Origin: DAOTWP01 sp034435675
GTDB lineage: Bacteria > Chloroflexota > Anaerolineae > Aggregatilineales > Phototrophicaceae
Reading direction: 5' to 3'
DNA: 38,922 nt
Assembly: GCA_034435675.1 (NCBI GenBank)
Contig: DAOTWP010000144.1
Coordinates: forward strand, 1 to 38,922
Position numbers and translations under genes: made by a program. The notes under the pieces are model-generated. The model was not told where the DNA came from and did not search any database. It saw only the letters and a list, made by a program, of their open reading frames with translations. Shown piece after piece: positions 31,803 through 38,922 of the stretch (its first letter is position 1; every line of letters begins with the position of its first letter).

Positions 31803-32393
31803 CTAACGTCTGGGCGCTGGTTTTCTGGCAGCGCCCGGCTTTACCCCTGCTGGCTTGACACCCACCGGTTTCGCTGGGGCGGGCTTACCGGCAGCCGGTT
31901 TTGCCGCCGCCGATTTCAGGATAGCGGGTTTGGGCGGCTTGTCCTTCGCCTGAAGCAGCCGTCTGAGTTCCTTGAGCAGATAATCGCTGTTGTTGCGATC
32001 TCCCATAAACGGGATAAAGAACACCCCGACCGTCAGCACAATCAGCAGCGCCAGAAAAATGTTACCGCTGAGGAACATAATCAGTCCCAGCGCTGCTGTG
32101 CCGCCAAATAACAGGAGCTGTGAGCGCGGCGCAAGCCCTTCTGGCACGAACCCTTTGATGACGGTTGCGCCCAGTGACTTGTCGCGCACTGCCTGCCCGC
32201 GCAGCCGTGTTGTGCGCCCAAACTGGAGCGCACGCCAGCCGACATCAGACGAAACGGCAACAGAGAAGTAGCCTTCCTTCTCCGTCCAGCCGACCAGCGC
32301 CGGGCGGCTGCTGGTGCCCTTCACCTGAAGCCGTTCGTTCAGGGCGCTCATACATTGTGCCACGCTCAGTTCGGTGTACAGCACAAAACGCAA
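31803..32393 (-). CDS. Hypothetical membrane protein with basic Lys-Pro-Ala tail
   Basis: The 196-residue product is not recognised. Its first 90 residues are a soluble region (MRFVLYTELSVAQCMSALNE, then alternating charged strands), followed by two adjacent transmembrane segments (about residues 92-128). A short charged cytoplasmic stretch (DYLLKELRRLLQ) comes next, and a low-complexity tail is made of repeats such as AKPAAGKPAPAKP. The tail is strongly positive and may bind nucleic acid or membrane surfaces; that is inference. The start is TTG with GAGAGGA upstream. It is convergent with the phosphatase gene and followed by nothing on its own strand. Confidence 0.75.
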   Translation of the reverse strand: MRFVLYTELSVAQCMSALNERLQVKGTSSRPALVGWTEKEGYFSVAVSSDVGWRALQFGRTTRLRGQAVRDKSLGATVIKGFVPEGLAPRSQLLLFGGTAALGLIMFLSGNIFLALLIVLTVGVFFIPFMGDRNNSDYLLKELRRLLQAKDKPPKPAILKSAAAKPAAGKPAPAKPVGVKPAGVKPGAARKPAPRR

Positions 32394-32466
32394 AGCCGTT
32401 TCCTCTCGTTGCTGGTGTCATCAACAGGTGGGCACACCCCCGGCGCGCCCTTGCTGCCACTGGTTT

Positions 32467-33237
32467 TTAGAAGGTTAACGCGGTCAGCCCGCCGTCGGCA
32501 GTGAAGACCTGCGCGGTAATGAAATTGGCTGCGGGCGACGCAAGAAAGACCGCCAGCCCCGCGATGTCGTCCGGTTCGCCCATACGTCCCTGCGGGGTAC
32601 GTTTCAACACTTCGTTGTGCAGCACTTCGTTACTCCAGATCGCCTCGGCGAACTTGGTTTTGACCAGTCCCGGTGCAATCGCGTTCACTTGAATATTGTC
32701 CCCGGCAAGCTCAACGCCCAGCGTGCGCGTCAGGCTGATAACGCCCGCTTTGGTGACGCTGTAAATGCCCTGAAACGCGCCTGGACGAATGCCGACGATG
32801 GACGCAACATTGACGATCTTGCCGCCGCCGCGTTTGCGCATTTCGACCACTGCCGCCTGTGTCAGCCAGAAGTTGCCCATCAGATTCACTTCGATCGTTT
32901 TCTGCCACATGCTGTCCTGCGCATCCAGGATCGGACCGAAGTGCGGGTTCGTCGCTGCGTTGTTGACCAGAATATCCAGCCCACCGTAGACCTCAACAGT
33001 TCTGGCAACCAGATTGTGCAGCGCTTCACGGTCACCATTATGCGCGGCGACCGGGGTGGCGTCGCCGCCCTTCGCACGGATGCCTGCCGCCACGGCTTCC
33101 AGCCCGTCCAGCTTGCGGCTGCTGATAACCACTTTCGCGCCCGCTTCTGCCATACGTTCGGCAATTGCCTGCCCAATTCCGCGTGATGCGCCGGTGACAA
33201 TGGCAATCTTCCCGGAAATATCAAAAAGTTCGCTCAT
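32467..33237 (-). CDS. Short-chain dehydrogenase/reductase
   Basis: The 256-residue product has the NAD(P)-binding TGASRGIG motif (residues 15-22), NNAA (about 92-95), the catalytic Ser146 and the YxxxK pair (Tyr159, Lys163), and ends with AQVFTADGGLTALTF. Arg residues soon after the second strand (SSRK) suggest NADP. It is close to the classical 3-oxoacyl-ACP reductase/DHRS4-like group; the substrate is unknown. It has a strong promoter and GGAG upstream, and is divergent from the aldo/keto reductase. Confidence 0.93.
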   Translation of the reverse strand: MSELFDISGKIAIVTGASRGIGQAIAERMAEAGAKVVISSRKLDGLEAVAAGIRAKGGDATPVAAHNGDREALHNLVARTVEVYGGLDILVNNAATNPHFGPILDAQDSMWQKTIEVNLMGNFWLTQAAVVEMRKRGGGKIVNVASIVGIRPGAFQGIYSVTKAGVISLTRTLGVELAGDNIQVNAIAPGLVKTKFAEAIWSNEVLHNEVLKRTPQGRMGEPDDIAGLAVFLASPAANFITAQVFTADGGLTALTF

Positions 33238-33284
33238 GCTGCTGTAGCTCCAAAATAAGGCGTATTCTCAGAAAACCACCGCCG

Positions 33285-33314
33285 ATTATGCGCCATCTGC
33301 CCGATCAGCGTCAA
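33285..33314 (-). promoter_or_regulatory. Predicted promoter of the SDR gene
   Basis: Minus-strand TTGACG and CATAAT, each five of six matches to consensus, are separated by 18 bases. The start would be about 45 bases before the ATG. Confidence 0.65.
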
Positions 33315-33334
33315 CCACACACCGCGATTGGTCT

Positions 33335-33363
33335 TTGGCAGGCAGCGCAGAACGTGGCATTAT
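33335..33363 (+). promoter_or_regulatory. Predicted promoter of the aldo/keto reductase gene
   Basis: TTGGCA and CATTAT are separated by 17 bases, about 30 bases before the ATG at 33396. It lies back to back with the SDR promoter, so the two oxidoreductases may share control. Confidence 0.55.
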
Positions 33364-33395
33364 CAGGCAGGCAACCATCGTTCAGGAGGGCTGTA

Positions 33396-34376
33396 ATGGA
33401 TTATCTCAATCTTGGCAGAACCGGCTTGAAAGTATCGCGTATATGTCTGGGCATGATGACCTACGGCGATCCCAACTGGCGCCCGTGGATTCTGGACGAG
33501 GCAGCCGCACGCCCGTTTGTGCAGCGCGCGCTGGAAGCGGGCATCAACTTCTTCGATACTGCCAACATGTATTCCCTGGGTGTCAGCGAAGAAGTCACGG
33601 GCAGGCTGTTGAAGGCGTTTGCCCCGCGTGATGAAGTCGTCGTCGCCACAAAGGTCTATTTCCAGATGGGGCAGAAGCCGAATCAGGGCGGCTTGTCCCG
33701 CAAGCACATTCTGGATTCGATTGATGCCTCGCTCAAGCGTCTGGGCATGGACTATGTAGACCTCTACCAGATTCATCGCTGGGATTACCAGACCCCGATT
33801 GAAGAAACAATGGAAGCGCTGCATGATGTCGTCCGCGCGGGCAAAGCGCGCTACATCGGGGCGAGCAGCATGTTCGCATGGCAGTTGGCTAAAGCGCAGC
33901 ACATTGCCGACCAACACGGCTGGACGCGCTTTGTCTCGATGCAGAATCATTACAATCTGGTCTACCGCGAAGAAGAACGCGAGATGATTCCGTATTGCCT
34001 GGATCAGGGGGTTGGTATTATCCCCTGGAGTCCGCTGGCGCGGGGGTTCCTGGCGGGCAACCGCACCCGTGACGGGCAAAAGCCCACCCCCCGTGCCAGT
34101 GCCGACCCGCTGGCAGACAACATGTATTATCAGGACAACGACTTCGACATTGTGGATCGCGTGGTGGCGCTGGCGCAGCAGCGCGGCGCAGCACCGGCAC
34201 AGATTGCGCTGGCGTGGATGCTGCACAAGCCCGGCATTACCAGCCCGATTATCGGTGCCAGCAAAATGCAGCACCTCGACGATGCCATTGGCGCGCTCGA
34301 CATTAAACTTACACCAGAGGAAATCACGCTTCTGGAAGACTGCTACCAGCCTAAGTGGATTATCGGACACAGTTAG
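33396..34376 (+). CDS. Aldo/keto reductase
   Basis: This NADPH-dependent TIM-barrel oxidoreductase of 326 residues opens MDYLNLGRTGLKVSRICLGMMTYG. It has the catalytic tetrad Asp54, Tyr59, Lys86 and His127 (FFDTANMYSLG, ATKV, QIHRWD). Near the end it has AWMLHKPGITSPIIGASKMQHLDDAIGALDI, a cofactor-binding region. It resembles the AKR group related to the voltage-gated K-channel beta subunit and general stress proteins. The start at 33396 has AGGAGG seven bases upstream; an upstream ATG at 33288 would add 36 non-conserved residues and is rejected. Confidence 0.93.
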   Translation: MDYLNLGRTGLKVSRICLGMMTYGDPNWRPWILDEAAARPFVQRALEAGINFFDTANMYSLGVSEEVTGRLLKAFAPRDEVVVATKVYFQMGQKPNQGGLSRKHILDSIDASLKRLGMDYVDLYQIHRWDYQTPIEETMEALHDVVRAGKARYIGASSMFAWQLAKAQHIADQHGWTRFVSMQNHYNLVYREEEREMIPYCLDQGVGIIPWSPLARGFLAGNRTRDGQKPTPRASADPLADNMYYQDNDFDIVDRVVALAQQRGAAPAQIALAWMLHKPGITSPIIGASKMQHLDDAIGALDIKLTPEEITLLEDCYQPKWIIGHS

Positions 34377-34409
34377 GCTTAGCGCCGATCCACAGACTGG
34401 TCTTGCTGA

Positions 34410-34524
34410 ACAAGGGGCTTATGCAGGTTCCAGATTTAATCGGATAACGCTTTTCGTAGAGTTGAAGCATGCTTCAACCCTACCGGTAACCCGATTATCT
34501 TCTTAAAGCGCATCAGCCCCTTGT
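34410..34524. repeat. 115-bp long imperfect palindrome with perfect 18-bp core
   Basis: Outer arms ACAAGGGGCTTATGC (34410-34424) and GCATCAGCCCCTTGT (34510-34524) match with one mismatch. Inner TAATCGG pairs with CCGATTA. The centre is the perfect palindrome GTTGAAGCATGCTTCAAC (34461-34478), extended by GTAG/CTAC after one mismatch. Direct repeats ACAGACT flank it (34392-34398, 34537-34543), 11-12 bases outside the arms. This is suggestive of a mobile miniature element or a structured RNA. Confidence 0.6.
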
Positions 34525-34684
34525 CCGCGTTTACGGACAGACTCTAATCTTTAACATCGTGCAGATCCCCGGACACGGTTTCGCCGGATCGTAAACGGCT
34601 CTTGTGGGTTGTTAAATATAGGGGTGCTGTGCCATGTTAAAACAAGCAGCGGCACATTACGGCGGGGGCGCTGTTGAATGCACG

Positions 34685-34713
34685 TTGCGAAACCCCTGCC
34701 AACTGTGTAAGAT
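34685..34713 (+). promoter_or_regulatory. Predicted promoter of the rpe-fakA-degV-degV-recG operon
   Basis: TTGCGA and TAAGAT are separated by 17 bases, giving a start about 30 bases before the rpe codon. It is the only good match seen in this gap. Confidence 0.5.
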
Positions 34714-34749
34714 TACCCCTGTTCTCTTTTAAGAGGGGGATAAAAAACA

Positions 34750-35421
34750 TTGTCATATCAGATCAAGGTGGCACCGTCCATACTCTCCGCAGACTTCACC
34801 CGCTTGGGTGCGCAGATTCAGGAAGCTGAAACTGGTGGTGCAGATTTAATCCACATTGATGTGATGGATGGTCGTTTTGCCCCCAACATTACTATGGGTC
34901 CTTTCATTGTTAAGGCAGTCCGGCGTGCAACGACACTGCCGCTGGATGTGCATCTGATGATTGTCGAGCCGGATCTCCACCTGCACAGCTTTGCCGAAGC
35001 GGGTGCAAATATTATCAGTGTTCATCTGGAAGCCTGCCCCAACCTGAATCGCACCCTGAATACAATTCATCAACTCGGCTGCAAAGCGGGCGTCGCCATC
35101 AATCCTCATACGCCTGCCAGCGCGCTCTCCGAAGTGATGTACTTGCTCGATACCGTGATTGTCATGACTGTCAATCCCGGTTTTGGCGGACAGTCGCTCA
35201 TCCACCAGACCTTGCACAAAGTCGCAGAAATCCGCGCCATGATCGGCGACACGCATGGTCGCAGCATTGATCTTGAGGTTGACGGTGGCATTACGACTGA
35301 CACTGCTGCTGCCGCGGCGCAGGCAGGTGCCAATGTGCTGATCGCGGGGAGCAGTGTGTTCAGTGCGAACCAGGACATTGCGACCGCGATTGGTCAACTG
35401 CGACGCGCATTGGAGTCATAA
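34750..35421 (+). CDS. rpe: Ribulose-phosphate 3-epimerase
   Basis: This TIM-barrel enzyme interconverts ribulose 5-phosphate and xylulose 5-phosphate in the pentose phosphate pathway. The 223-residue product has VAPSILSADF, the metal-site HIDVMDGRFAPNITMGP, DVHLMI, VMTVNPGFGGQ and the phosphate-binding EVDGGI and ANVLIAGSSVF. The start codon is TTG, with GAGGGGG about ten bases upstream. It is the first gene of a tight plus-strand operon; fakA starts 27 bases after its stop. Confidence 0.95.
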   Translation: MSYQIKVAPSILSADFTRLGAQIQEAETGGADLIHIDVMDGRFAPNITMGPFIVKAVRRATTLPLDVHLMIVEPDLHLHSFAEAGANIISVHLEACPNLNRTLNTIHQLGCKAGVAINPHTPASALSEVMYLLDTVIVMTVNPGFGGQSLIHQTLHKVAEIRAMIGDTHGRSIDLEVDGGITTDTAAAAAQAGANVLIAGSSVFSANQDIATAIGQLRRALES

Positions 35422-35448
35422 ATGTGTTTTGATTCTGAGGAATTGACC

Positions 35449-37113
35449 ATGATCGTTGACGTAAGAAGAACCGTTTGCAATGGCTCGCTGCTCAAGTGGT
35501 TGCTGGCAGCGGGTTTGGCATGGCTTGAACACAATGCCGAAACCGTGAATCGGCTGAACGTTTTTCCGGTCCCTGATGGCGATACTGGCACCAATATGCT
35601 GTTGACCATCCGCAAGGCCTATAGCGAGGTCATGCAGTCGGACGAAACACATGTCGGCTTGATGAGTGCAGCGGTTGCGCGTGGGGCATTGCGCGGCGCG
35701 CGCGGCAATTCGGGCGTCATTCTGTCGCAACTGCTGGCGGGGTTTGCGCGTGGGCTGGAAGGGCATGAAGTCTTTGATGCCCCCTTGTTTGCCCGTGCCT
35801 GCCAGAGCGCGGTCAAATCTGCCTATGCGGCGGTGATTGAGCCGGTGGAGGGCACGATTTTGACGGTCTCGCGTGAAGCGGTAGAAGCGATTATTGAACG
35901 TTCGCGGCTCGAAACTGATCTGGTGGTGCTGCTGGAAACGCTGGTTGACGCAGCAAAAGCCTCGCTTAAACGGACCCCCGAACTGCTGCCGGTGCTTAAG
36001 AAAGCCGGTGTCGTCGATTCCGGGGGGCAAGGGTTTGTTTATATCATCGAAGGAATGCTGCGGCTGATTCGCGGCGAACCAGTGAATGTACATTTGAACG
36101 GCGCAGTCATGGATACCCAAAACTGGCAGGAAGCATTGGAGCCGGAAGATGAAGAAGGCTACGGCTATGATGTGCAGTTCTTGATGCACGGCGAAAACAT
36201 GGATGTGGATCAGATTCGCCGTGATATTGACGCCATGGGCTGGTCTACACTTGTTGTGGGCGACAGCCAGTTGATCAAAGTGCATGTGCATGTGCATGAT
36301 CCGGGCGAGCCGTTGAGCTACGCCATTCGCACCGGGGCTGAACTGGATGACCTTGTTGTCGAAAATATGCAGCGTCAGTATAAGGATTATGTCAAAAATC
36401 GTGAGGCGCGCGCGGAAGAAGAAGATCTGTTCCCCCCGGTGAGCGATGGGGTCGCCGTGATTGCCGTCGTCAATGGTGACGGCATGAAGCGCCTGTTCAA
36501 AAATGATTTGAGCGCTGCCGCCGTTATTTCCGGCGGGCAAACGATGAACCCCAGCACAGAGGATTTCATCGCCGCGATCCAGCAGCTCCCGAACGACGAA
36601 ATCATTCTGCTGCCCAACAACAAAAACATCATTCTGGCGGCGCAGCAGGCTGCAAAAATGACTGAGGACAAAATAGTCCATGTGGTGCCCAGTCGCACCG
36701 TACAGCAGGGGGTCAGCGCAATGTTCGCCTACAACAACATGCGCGATGTCACGCTGGATGAGATGATCGCCGGGATGAACGACGCGATGGCGCAGATCGC
36801 CAGCGGCGAGGTGACCCGTGCAGTGCGCGATGCCGATATTGACGGCGTGCCCATCAAAGAAGGGCAAATCATTGGGCTGCTAAACGGCAGGCTGGTGCTG
36901 GCGGCTGACGATTATCTCAGTGTAGTTACCGGGCTGCTGCTGGGAGCAGACGCGCATCAGCGCGAACTGGTCACGCTGTATTATGGTGGCGATCTGGATG
37001 CACGCCAGGCGCACGATCTTGTGGAGGCAATCGCTGACGAGTTTCACGGCTTGGAGTTTGAAATCGTCCACGGGGGTCAGCCGCTGTATCCCTATCTGAT
37101 CAGTATTGAGTAA
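35449..37113 (+). CDS. fakA: DAK/YloV family fatty-acid kinase, FakA-like
   Basis: FakA phosphorylates fatty acids held by FakB (DegV) proteins to acyl-phosphates, feeding them into phospholipid synthesis. The 554-residue product has the DhaL-type kinase domain, with the Mg-ATP motif NVFPVPDGDTGTNM (Asp43, Asp45) and GALRGARGNSGVILSQ. After it come the YloV middle region (VDSGGQGFVYIIEGML) and C-terminal domain. The ATG at 35449 has GAGGA eight bases upstream and gives the usual length; 35422 is the alternative. The downstream partners are two DegV genes, which supports the fatty-acid-kinase role. Confidence 0.92.
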   Translation: MIVDVRRTVCNGSLLKWLLAAGLAWLEHNAETVNRLNVFPVPDGDTGTNMLLTIRKAYSEVMQSDETHVGLMSAAVARGALRGARGNSGVILSQLLAGFARGLEGHEVFDAPLFARACQSAVKSAYAAVIEPVEGTILTVSREAVEAIIERSRLETDLVVLLETLVDAAKASLKRTPELLPVLKKAGVVDSGGQGFVYIIEGMLRLIRGEPVNVHLNGAVMDTQNWQEALEPEDEEGYGYDVQFLMHGENMDVDQIRRDIDAMGWSTLVVGDSQLIKVHVHVHDPGEPLSYAIRTGAELDDLVVENMQRQYKDYVKNREARAEEEDLFPPVSDGVAVIAVVNGDGMKRLFKNDLSAAAVISGGQTMNPSTEDFIAAIQQLPNDEIILLPNNKNIILAAQQAAKMTEDKIVHVVPSRTVQQGVSAMFAYNNMRDVTLDEMIAGMNDAMAQIASGEVTRAVRDADIDGVPIKEGQIIGLLNGRLVLAADDYLSVVTGLLLGADAHQRELVTLYYGGDLDARQAHDLVEAIADEFHGLEFEIVHGGQPLYPYLISIE

Positions 37114-37985
37114 TGCCCAGCACACATATCGTCACCGATAGTTACGCGCACTTCGCCAGTCCACACTTCACGGAGCAGCATGCAGTTACCATCGTGCCGA
37201 ACAAGATCGGCATTGGCGGCAAAACCTACCGTGAAGGTGTGGACCTGACCAGTGACAAGGCGCTGCGCTTGATTGCACGTGAGCCGTATGCCCCGGTCGT
37301 CACGCCGCCCAGCGTGGCGGAATATGCCGAAGTTTATGTTCGGTTGGCGCAAACGCACGACGCAATCATATCGATTCACGCCTCACGTGAGTTGAGCACC
37401 AGTTGGCAAAATGCGAAAGAAGCTGCCAAACAGCTTGCGGGGATCTGCGAGATTGTGGTCATCGACTCCGGGGCGTTATGCGCGGCACAGGCAATGCAGG
37501 TGCAGGTGGCGGTCAAGGCTGTCGCGCAGTACACCGCGCTGGACGATGTCGTGCGGGTTGTGCGTGGCGCTGCCGAGCGCATCTACTCGATCTATTATGT
37601 CGAGAACATTGATTATCTGCTGCAAAACCGGATTTTGACCCCTTCGCATACCATTCTGGGGGCTATGCTGGGCATCAAGCCGCTGTTGAGTATTGAAGAA
37701 GGGCAACTGCGCGCCATCGAAAAGGTGCGCACGCGCGCTCAGGCAGTTGAACGCATGGTTGAATTCTTAGTGGAATTCGTGGATTTAGAAGATACAATAA
37801 TTCTTCAGAACAAACCCAATATGAGCGAACAAACGCGCATGCTGCAGGAACGTCTGGCGCTGGAGTTTCCGGGGCGCAGTTTTCCCTATGCGATGTACGG
37901 CGCGTCCTTCGCAGCACTTGTTGGGGCAGATGCGTCGGGTATCGTCATCCTGGAAAGTGAAATGGGACTCAAATATGACATTTAA
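37113..37985 (+). CDS. DegV family fatty-acid-binding protein, divergent
   Basis: The 290-residue product starts MPSTHIVTDSYAHFASPHF and has the DegV pattern of strand IVTDS, VVTPPSVAEYAEVY (the TxxxS phosphate-side motif), IISIHASRELSTSWQNA, VVIDSGALCAAQAMQVQ and MLGIKPLLSIEEGQL. The family's C-terminal H-x-GPG loop is not present; the end reads VGADASGIVILESEMGLKYDI. It overlaps the fakA stop by one base (TAATG), so it is coupled to FakA. It may bind a different fatty acid, or act as a scaffold; this is inference. Confidence 0.85.
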   Translation: MPSTHIVTDSYAHFASPHFTEQHAVTIVPNKIGIGGKTYREGVDLTSDKALRLIAREPYAPVVTPPSVAEYAEVYVRLAQTHDAIISIHASRELSTSWQNAKEAAKQLAGICEIVVIDSGALCAAQAMQVQVAVKAVAQYTALDDVVRVVRGAAERIYSIYYVENIDYLLQNRILTPSHTILGAMLGIKPLLSIEEGQLRAIEKVRTRAQAVERMVEFLVEFVDLEDTIILQNKPNMSEQTRMLQERLALEFPGRSFPYAMYGASFAALVGADASGIVILESEMGLKYDI

Positions 37986-38832
37986 GAAGATACGCTTTGT
38001 CACAGACAGTGCAGCGGATTTGTCACCAGAGCATATCGAGCGCTGGAATATCGCTGTGGTGCCCTGCTACGTTAATTATGATGGGCAGAGTTATGCTGAC
38101 GACGGTATTGATCTGAACCGTGAGAAATATTACGATCAGCTCCCGGCAATGCGCAGCTTTCCGACCACCGCCGCGCCGCCACCCGCCCTGGCAGAAGAGT
38201 TTATCATGCAGGCGGCGGAAGATGCCGATCATGTCGTCGTCGTTGCCGTTGCATCGTCGCTTAGCGGCGTGTTCAACTCGATGCGGTTGGGCGCGCAAAA
38301 ACTGCCGCCGGAGCGGGTCAGCCTGGTCGACAGCCAGACGTTGAGCATGAGTCAGGGCTGGCAGGTGGTCATCGGTGCGGAGGTTGCGGCAGAAACCGGC
38401 AATGTCGATGCTGTGCTTGATGCAATGAAGCGGGTGCGCGCCAACCAGAAATTGTATGCGGCATTGGCGACCATGGAGTTTTTGCGGCGCAGCGGGCGCG
38501 TGGGCTGGGCGGCGGCGAGCATTGGTGCGCTGCTGCAGATCAAGCCCCTGCTGGATGTGCGTGATGGGGTGGTGCATCCTGCCGCGCGGATTCGCACTTT
38601 CAGCGCAGTCACGAAAAAGCTGCTCGAACTTGCCCGTGCAGAAGCGCCGCTGGATCGCCTGTCCATCATTCATACCAATAACTATCAGGGCGCCCTGGAA
38701 GTGCAGGAGCAGCTTTCGGACATTGTGCCGAAAGATACCATTATCACCCTTGTTGGACCTACCGTCGGCACCCATATCGGTCCAGGAGGTCTGGGGGTGG
38801 CAACGGTCAGTAAAGCGTGGAGAACAAACTAA
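37975..38832 (+). CDS. DegV family fatty-acid-binding protein (FakB-like)
   Basis: The 285-residue product begins MTFKKIRFVTDSAADLSPEHIERWNIAVVPCYV and has FPTTAAPPPALAEEF, VVVAVASSLSGVFNSMRLGAQ, SLVDSQTLSMSQGWQV, RSGRVGWAAASIGALLQIKPLLDVRDG and the canonical C-terminal GTHIGPGGLG (His about 267). FakB presents bound fatty acid to FakA for phosphorylation. It overlaps the upstream DegV gene by 11 bases; a longer reading to 37888 lies within that gene and is rejected. Confidence 0.92.
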   Translation: MTFKKIRFVTDSAADLSPEHIERWNIAVVPCYVNYDGQSYADDGIDLNREKYYDQLPAMRSFPTTAAPPPALAEEFIMQAAEDADHVVVVAVASSLSGVFNSMRLGAQKLPPERVSLVDSQTLSMSQGWQVVIGAEVAAETGNVDAVLDAMKRVRANQKLYAALATMEFLRRSGRVGWAAASIGALLQIKPLLDVRDGVVHPAARIRTFSAVTKKLLELARAEAPLDRLSIIHTNNYQGALEVQEQLSDIVPKDTIITLVGPTVGTHIGPGGLGVATVSKAWRTN

Positions 38833-38836
38833 ACGT

Positions 38837-38922
38837 ATGCCATCGGCGTTAGAAACGCTTGTCAAAATCCTGAAGCTGGAACGCCAGCAGGGATACAAAA
38901 ACACATCGGTTATTGGTGGGCT
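38837..38922 (+). CDS. recG: ATP-dependent DNA helicase RecG, N-terminal fragment (cut by window edge)
   Basis: Only the first 28 codons are present: MPSALETLVKILKLERQQGY and KNTSVIGGL. This fits the N-terminal helical segment of RecG (ILxLExxxGYxDxxVIGGL). RecG remodels stalled replication forks and Holliday junctions. It starts four bases after the second DegV stop. A yloV (fakA)-recG neighbourhood is known in other bacteria, which supports the call. The helicase motifs lie beyond the window. Confidence 0.7.
   Translation, partial: MPSALETLVKILKLERQQGYKNTSVIGG

Larger units (their letters stand above)
34377..34749 (+). other. Intergenic region between aldo/keto reductase and rpe
   Basis: No gene is supported. 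This 373-base region contains the long palindrome (34410-34524), an adjacent TGTCCG/CGGACA stem (about 34522-34539), a TGTGCC/GGCACA repeat (about 34628-34656), and the rpe promoter. A CTCTT-TT-AAGAG hairpin overlaps the start of the rpe Shine-Dalgarno region. Confidence 0.6.

Noticed and set aside
34410..34524. The long palindrome as a Rho-independent terminator of the aldo/keto reductase gene
   Set aside because: No U-run follows on either strand, and the arms are far longer than needed; it is listed as a repeat element instead.
35416..36867. A 483-codon frame antisense to fakA
   Set aside because: It overlaps a well-supported FakA gene and is rich in His/Gln/Arg with no domain.
1..38922. 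CRISPR arrays, tRNA/rRNA genes and insertion sequences
   Set aside because: No regularly spaced repeats, no tRNA T-loop signatures (such as GGTTCGA or its complement with paired arms), no rRNA-like sequence and no transposase-like frame were seen by eye.

Overview
This window looks like a chromosomal segment of a moderately GC-rich, free-living bacterium, most likely a member of the Chloroflexota (Anaerolineae-like). That placement is an inference from gene content: a fused str-S10-spc-alpha ribosomal superoperon, a FakA-DegV-DegV-RecG cluster, formate-THF ligase, and an SH3-like protein with a Thr-Pro-rich tail. No rRNA, tRNA, CRISPR array, transposase or phage gene was seen.

Bases 1-20,639 (minus strand) hold one long ribosomal superoperon. 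From its promoter near 20,625 it reads rpsL-rpsG-fusA-tuf, a terminator-like hairpin, rpsJ-rplC-rplD-rplW-rplB-rpsS-rplV-rpsC-rplP-rpmC-rpsQ, rplN-rplX-rplE-rpsN-rpsH-rplF-rplR-rpsE-rpmD-rplO-secY-adk-map, an internal promoter, then rpmJ-rpsM-rpsK-rpoA-rplQ and the start of truA. It makes ribosomal proteins, elongation factors EF-G and EF-Tu, the RNA polymerase alpha subunit, the SecY translocon, adenylate kinase and methionine aminopeptidase. Two genes usually found here are missing: infA (between map and rpmJ) and rpsD (between rpsK and rpoA).

Bases 20,698-25,700 (minus strand) carry an FHA-REC signalling protein, an acyl-CoA dehydrogenase with its own promoter and a striking 24-bp palindrome at the transcription start, and a molybdate-type ABC transporter pair. 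The binding protein of that pair is fused to a molybdopterin-oxidoreductase-like domain, and no ATPase gene lies alongside. A 74-bp REP-like palindrome follows.

Bases 25,700-34,400 are a mosaic of short units: a PadR-type regulator divergent from a single-domain response regulator, an SH3-domain membrane protein, an MFS transporter divergent from fhs, a low-molecular-weight tyrosine phosphatase, a basic-tailed membrane protein, an SDR oxidoreductase and a divergent aldo/keto reductase. Unusual hairpins sit at 31,129-31,182 and 34,410-34,524.

Bases 34,685-38,922 (plus strand) form an operon: rpe, a FakA-type fatty-acid kinase, two different DegV/FakB fatty-acid-binding proteins, and the first codons of recG. 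No wholly new multi-gene system is evident. The most unusual items are the ModA fusion without ModC, the FakA with two unlike DegV partners, and several strong unexplained palindromes.
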